A stretch of DNA of 8,217 nucleotides from CAYYDH01 sp964470615 (GTDB taxonomy: Bacteria; Patescibacteriota; Minisyncoccia; Minisyncoccales; GWA2-38-27): positions 1 to 8,217 of the forward strand of contig CAYYDH010000025.1 of assembly GCA_964470615.1 (NCBI GenBank). Direction: 5' to 3'. Below are positions 7,030 through 8,217 of this stretch, piece by piece. A program made the translations under genes and the position numbers. Each line of letters starts with the position of its first letter. The first letter of the stretch is position 1. The notes under the pieces were generated by a model, which saw only the letters and a program-made list of their open reading frames with translations, was not told the origin of the DNA and ran no database searches.

Positions 7030-7539
7030 GTGGAAGACAGCGAACGAAAAGCCTTGGTTGCCGGATTGGGAAGGGTTGACCCTGCCCAGCCTTACGGCAC
7101 AAAACTTTTTGACGCTCTGGCCAGGTTGACTGTTTCAGTAGCAATGGAGGCGGTCTGTGTCCGCCTCGGTAAACTACCCCATACTGTTGAAGTATACCTG
7201 GTTCAACGTTCCAAGCATGACACTGCCTACCCCGACGAGTGGCACTGCCCTGGCTCGGTGTTAAGGCCGAGCGAACGCTTTGACGATGTTTTCAGACGCC
7301 TGGAAGAGAAGGAATTCGGCGGCAAACTCCTAAGCAGGCGGTTTGTCGCCTACGTTGATTTCCCAGAAGAAGAGAGAGGCCACTTCCTTTCACTGGTACA
7401 TCTTTGCTCTCTCGAAGAAAGACCAGGCCTGCGAGGCAAATGGTTCCCGGTGGACAGACTGCCGAAAAAAACCGTTGGTTGCCACCGCTGGAGAATTATC
7501 CCAGCCGCAGTCGGAGCCTTTGTGGCCGAAGTCGGCTAG
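7030..7539 (+). CDS. Nudix hydrolase with a divergent Nudix box
   Basis: A 169-residue protein starting at GTG behind a perfect Shine-Dalgarno. The central region VEVYLVQRSKHDTAYPDEWH leads into a Nudix box at about 75-100 (CPGSVLRPSERFDDVF then RRLEEKEFGG). Against the canonical Gx5Ex7REUxEExGU, E82, R90, E95 and G97 are kept. The first Gly is Ser (S76), the Glu after Arg is Leu (L91), and the first Glu of the EE pair is Lys (K94). Loss of these glutamates with the pattern FxRLxxxExG recalls GDP-mannose mannosyl hydrolases, which act on nucleotide sugars; other Nudix substrates are equally possible. WFPVDRLP near 138-145 fits the usual late Nudix strand. It is the only plus-strand gene, is more GC-rich than its neighbours, and has its own promoter and terminator, so it is an independent transcription unit inside the minus-strand cluster. 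Confidence 0.8.
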   Translation: MEDSERKALVAGLGRVDPAQPYGTKLFDALARLTVSVAMEAVCVRLGKLPHTVEVYLVQRSKHDTAYPDEWHCPGSVLRPSERFDDVFRRLEEKEFGGKLLSRRFVAYVDFPEEERGHFLSLVHLCSLEERPGLRGKWFPVDRLPKKTVGCHRWRIIPAAVGAFVAEVG

Positions 7540-7548
7540 CCTGTTCTC

Positions 7549-7575
7549 AGCACGTCCAAAGGACGTGCTTTTTTT
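7549..7575 (+). terminator. Rho-independent terminator of the Nudix gene
   Basis: A perfect 9-bp stem AGCACGTCC/GGACGTGCT (7549-7557 with 7561-7569) with an AAA loop is followed by a T tract (7570-7575), starting 9 nt after the Nudix stop codon. The T tract is on the plus strand only; the minus-strand reading of the hairpin is followed by TGAGAACAGG, so it is not a canonical terminator in that direction. Its tail overlaps the minus-strand SDR stop codon (7574-7576). Confidence 0.9.
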
Positions 7576-8217
7576 ATAAAATGAACTTCCCGTACCAATC
7601 AAAGGTTTTCTGGATCCCGTTTTCAAAACTTGTTTTCGGCGACCAGCCCAGCTTCTCTTTTGCTTTTGTCCAATCAAGATATTGTTCTGGTATCTCGTTT
7701 TTAGCAATATTCAATATTTTATAGTTGATTTTTTGTCCCAAAATCTCCTCTATCTTTTTTACAATATCAATAACGCTAAATATGTTCTTGCTTCCGAAAT
7801 TAAATGCCTCCCCCCGAACCTCATTTATCTTTCCGGCTAATTTAACACATCCATCCGCTATGTCTTCCACGTAAGTATATTCTCTTATCATTTTCCCATC
7901 GCTCCTTATTAAAAGCTCTTTATTTTTTATTATCGCTTCCAAAGCCCCGGGTATTATCCTGGAAAAATTAATGTCTCTGGGACCGAAAACATTGCTGAAT
8001 CTCGTGATAACAATCGGGAGCCTGTATGTTACAAAATAGGCCTGGGAAATTAAATCAGCCGCTGACTTTGACACATCGTAAGGATGGTCGCCCCTTAAAG
8101 GAGAATTTTCTTTATAAGGCAACTCTTTTGCCTTGCCATAAGCCTTGTCAGAAGAAACGACAATAATTGATTTTAAGTTTCCTTTTTTCCTGCAAGCCTC
8201 CAAGATATTTACCGTGC
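7574..8217 (-). CDS. Extended SDR resembling CDP-glucose 4,6-dehydratase (RfbG-like), N-terminus cut by the window edge
   Basis: The last 213 residues of an extended SDR; the frame stays open to the right edge (TVNILEAC just inside it), so any start inside the window would be artificial. Visible are the active-site Ser/Asp/Lys stretch VVSSDKAYG, the YxxxK pair in HPYDVSKSAADLI, then RFSNVFGPRDINFSRIIPG and IRSDGKMIREYTYVEDIADG. The block VxSDKxYG with PYxxSKxxADL resembles CDP-glucose 4,6-dehydratases and GDP-mannose 4,6-dehydratases, enzymes that make the 4-keto-6-deoxy sugar. CDP-4-keto-6-deoxyglucose is exactly the RfbH substrate, so the RfbG role is attractive. The Rossmann glycine motif lies outside the window, so specificity is unresolved. 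The stop codon sits in the terminator tail of the convergent Nudix gene, which separates it from the seven-gene run although strand and theme agree. Confidence 0.75.
   Translation of the reverse strand, partial: TVNILEACRKKGNLKSIIVVSSDKAYGKAKELPYKENSPLRGDHPYDVSKSAADLISQAYFVTYRLPIVITRFSNVFGPRDINFSRIIPGALEAIIKNKELLIRSDGKMIREYTYVEDIADGCVKLAGKINEVRGEAFNFGSKNIFSVIDIVKKIEEILGQKINYKILNIAKNEIPEQYLDWTKAKEKLGWSPKTSFENGIQKTFDWYGKFIL

Noticed and set aside
7390..7724. Overlapping open frames of about 105 codons on both strands across the Nudix gene end and terminator
   Set aside because: They cross a clear terminator and the stop codons of two well-supported genes, and their translations are low-complexity mixtures with no family resemblance.
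1..8217. tRNA, rRNA, CRISPR array, insertion sequence or riboswitch
   Set aside because: No cloverleaf, repeat-spacer pattern, transposase-like protein or terminal inverted repeats were seen. The only gap long enough for an element (6946-7029) holds the promoter and leader, and no cobalamin-riboswitch-like structure is evident.

Overview
The window is an AT-rich stretch of bacterial DNA, densely packed and almost entirely coding. Eight genes lie on the minus strand and one short gene lies on the plus strand. Small intergenic gaps, a lysine-rich proteome, weak or absent Shine-Dalgarno sequences on the minus-strand genes and the particular mix of families (DUF4430, DUF6580, sugar-nucleotide enzymes, B12-type radical SAM) would fit a Candidate Phyla Radiation (Patescibacteria/Parcubacteria-like) bacterium. 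That placement is an inference only; no marker gene is present.

Layout, in minus-strand transcription order (right to left): a partial extended SDR resembling CDP-glucose 4,6-dehydratase, cut by the right edge (7574-8217); then a plus-strand Nudix gene with its own promoter, ribosome binding site and intrinsic terminator (6953-7575); then a tightly spaced minus-strand run of seven genes. This run comprises a membrane-anchored DUF4430 protein (6523-6945), a DUF6580-like integral membrane protein (5948-6517), an extended SDR (4982-5932), a B12-binding-type radical SAM protein (3645-4976), a second extended SDR (2581-3624), a thiamine-diphosphate enzyme of the acetolactate-synthase family (839-2584), and an RfbH-type CDP-4-keto-6-deoxy-D-glucose 3-dehydrase cut by the left edge (1-837). 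Gaps are 1 to 20 nt, and one pair overlaps by 4 nt (ATGA), so this run is probably one operon.

How the genes may work together: the RfbG-like dehydratase would make CDP-4-keto-6-deoxyglucose, and RfbH would remove the 3-hydroxyl to give CDP-4-keto-3,6-dideoxyglucose. An AHAS-like thiamine enzyme directly next to RfbH matches the logic of yersiniose synthesis in Yersinia, where YerE adds a two-carbon unit from pyruvate to C-4 of this intermediate and an SDR then reduces the product. The window therefore looks like a surface-polysaccharide locus for a branched-chain 3,6-dideoxyhexose. A second theme is cobalamin: a B12-type radical SAM enzyme shares the run with a putative uptake membrane protein and an extracellular DUF4430 (transcobalamin-like) protein. 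The Nudix gene stands apart in strand, base composition and expression signals and looks like a separately acquired or separately controlled unit.
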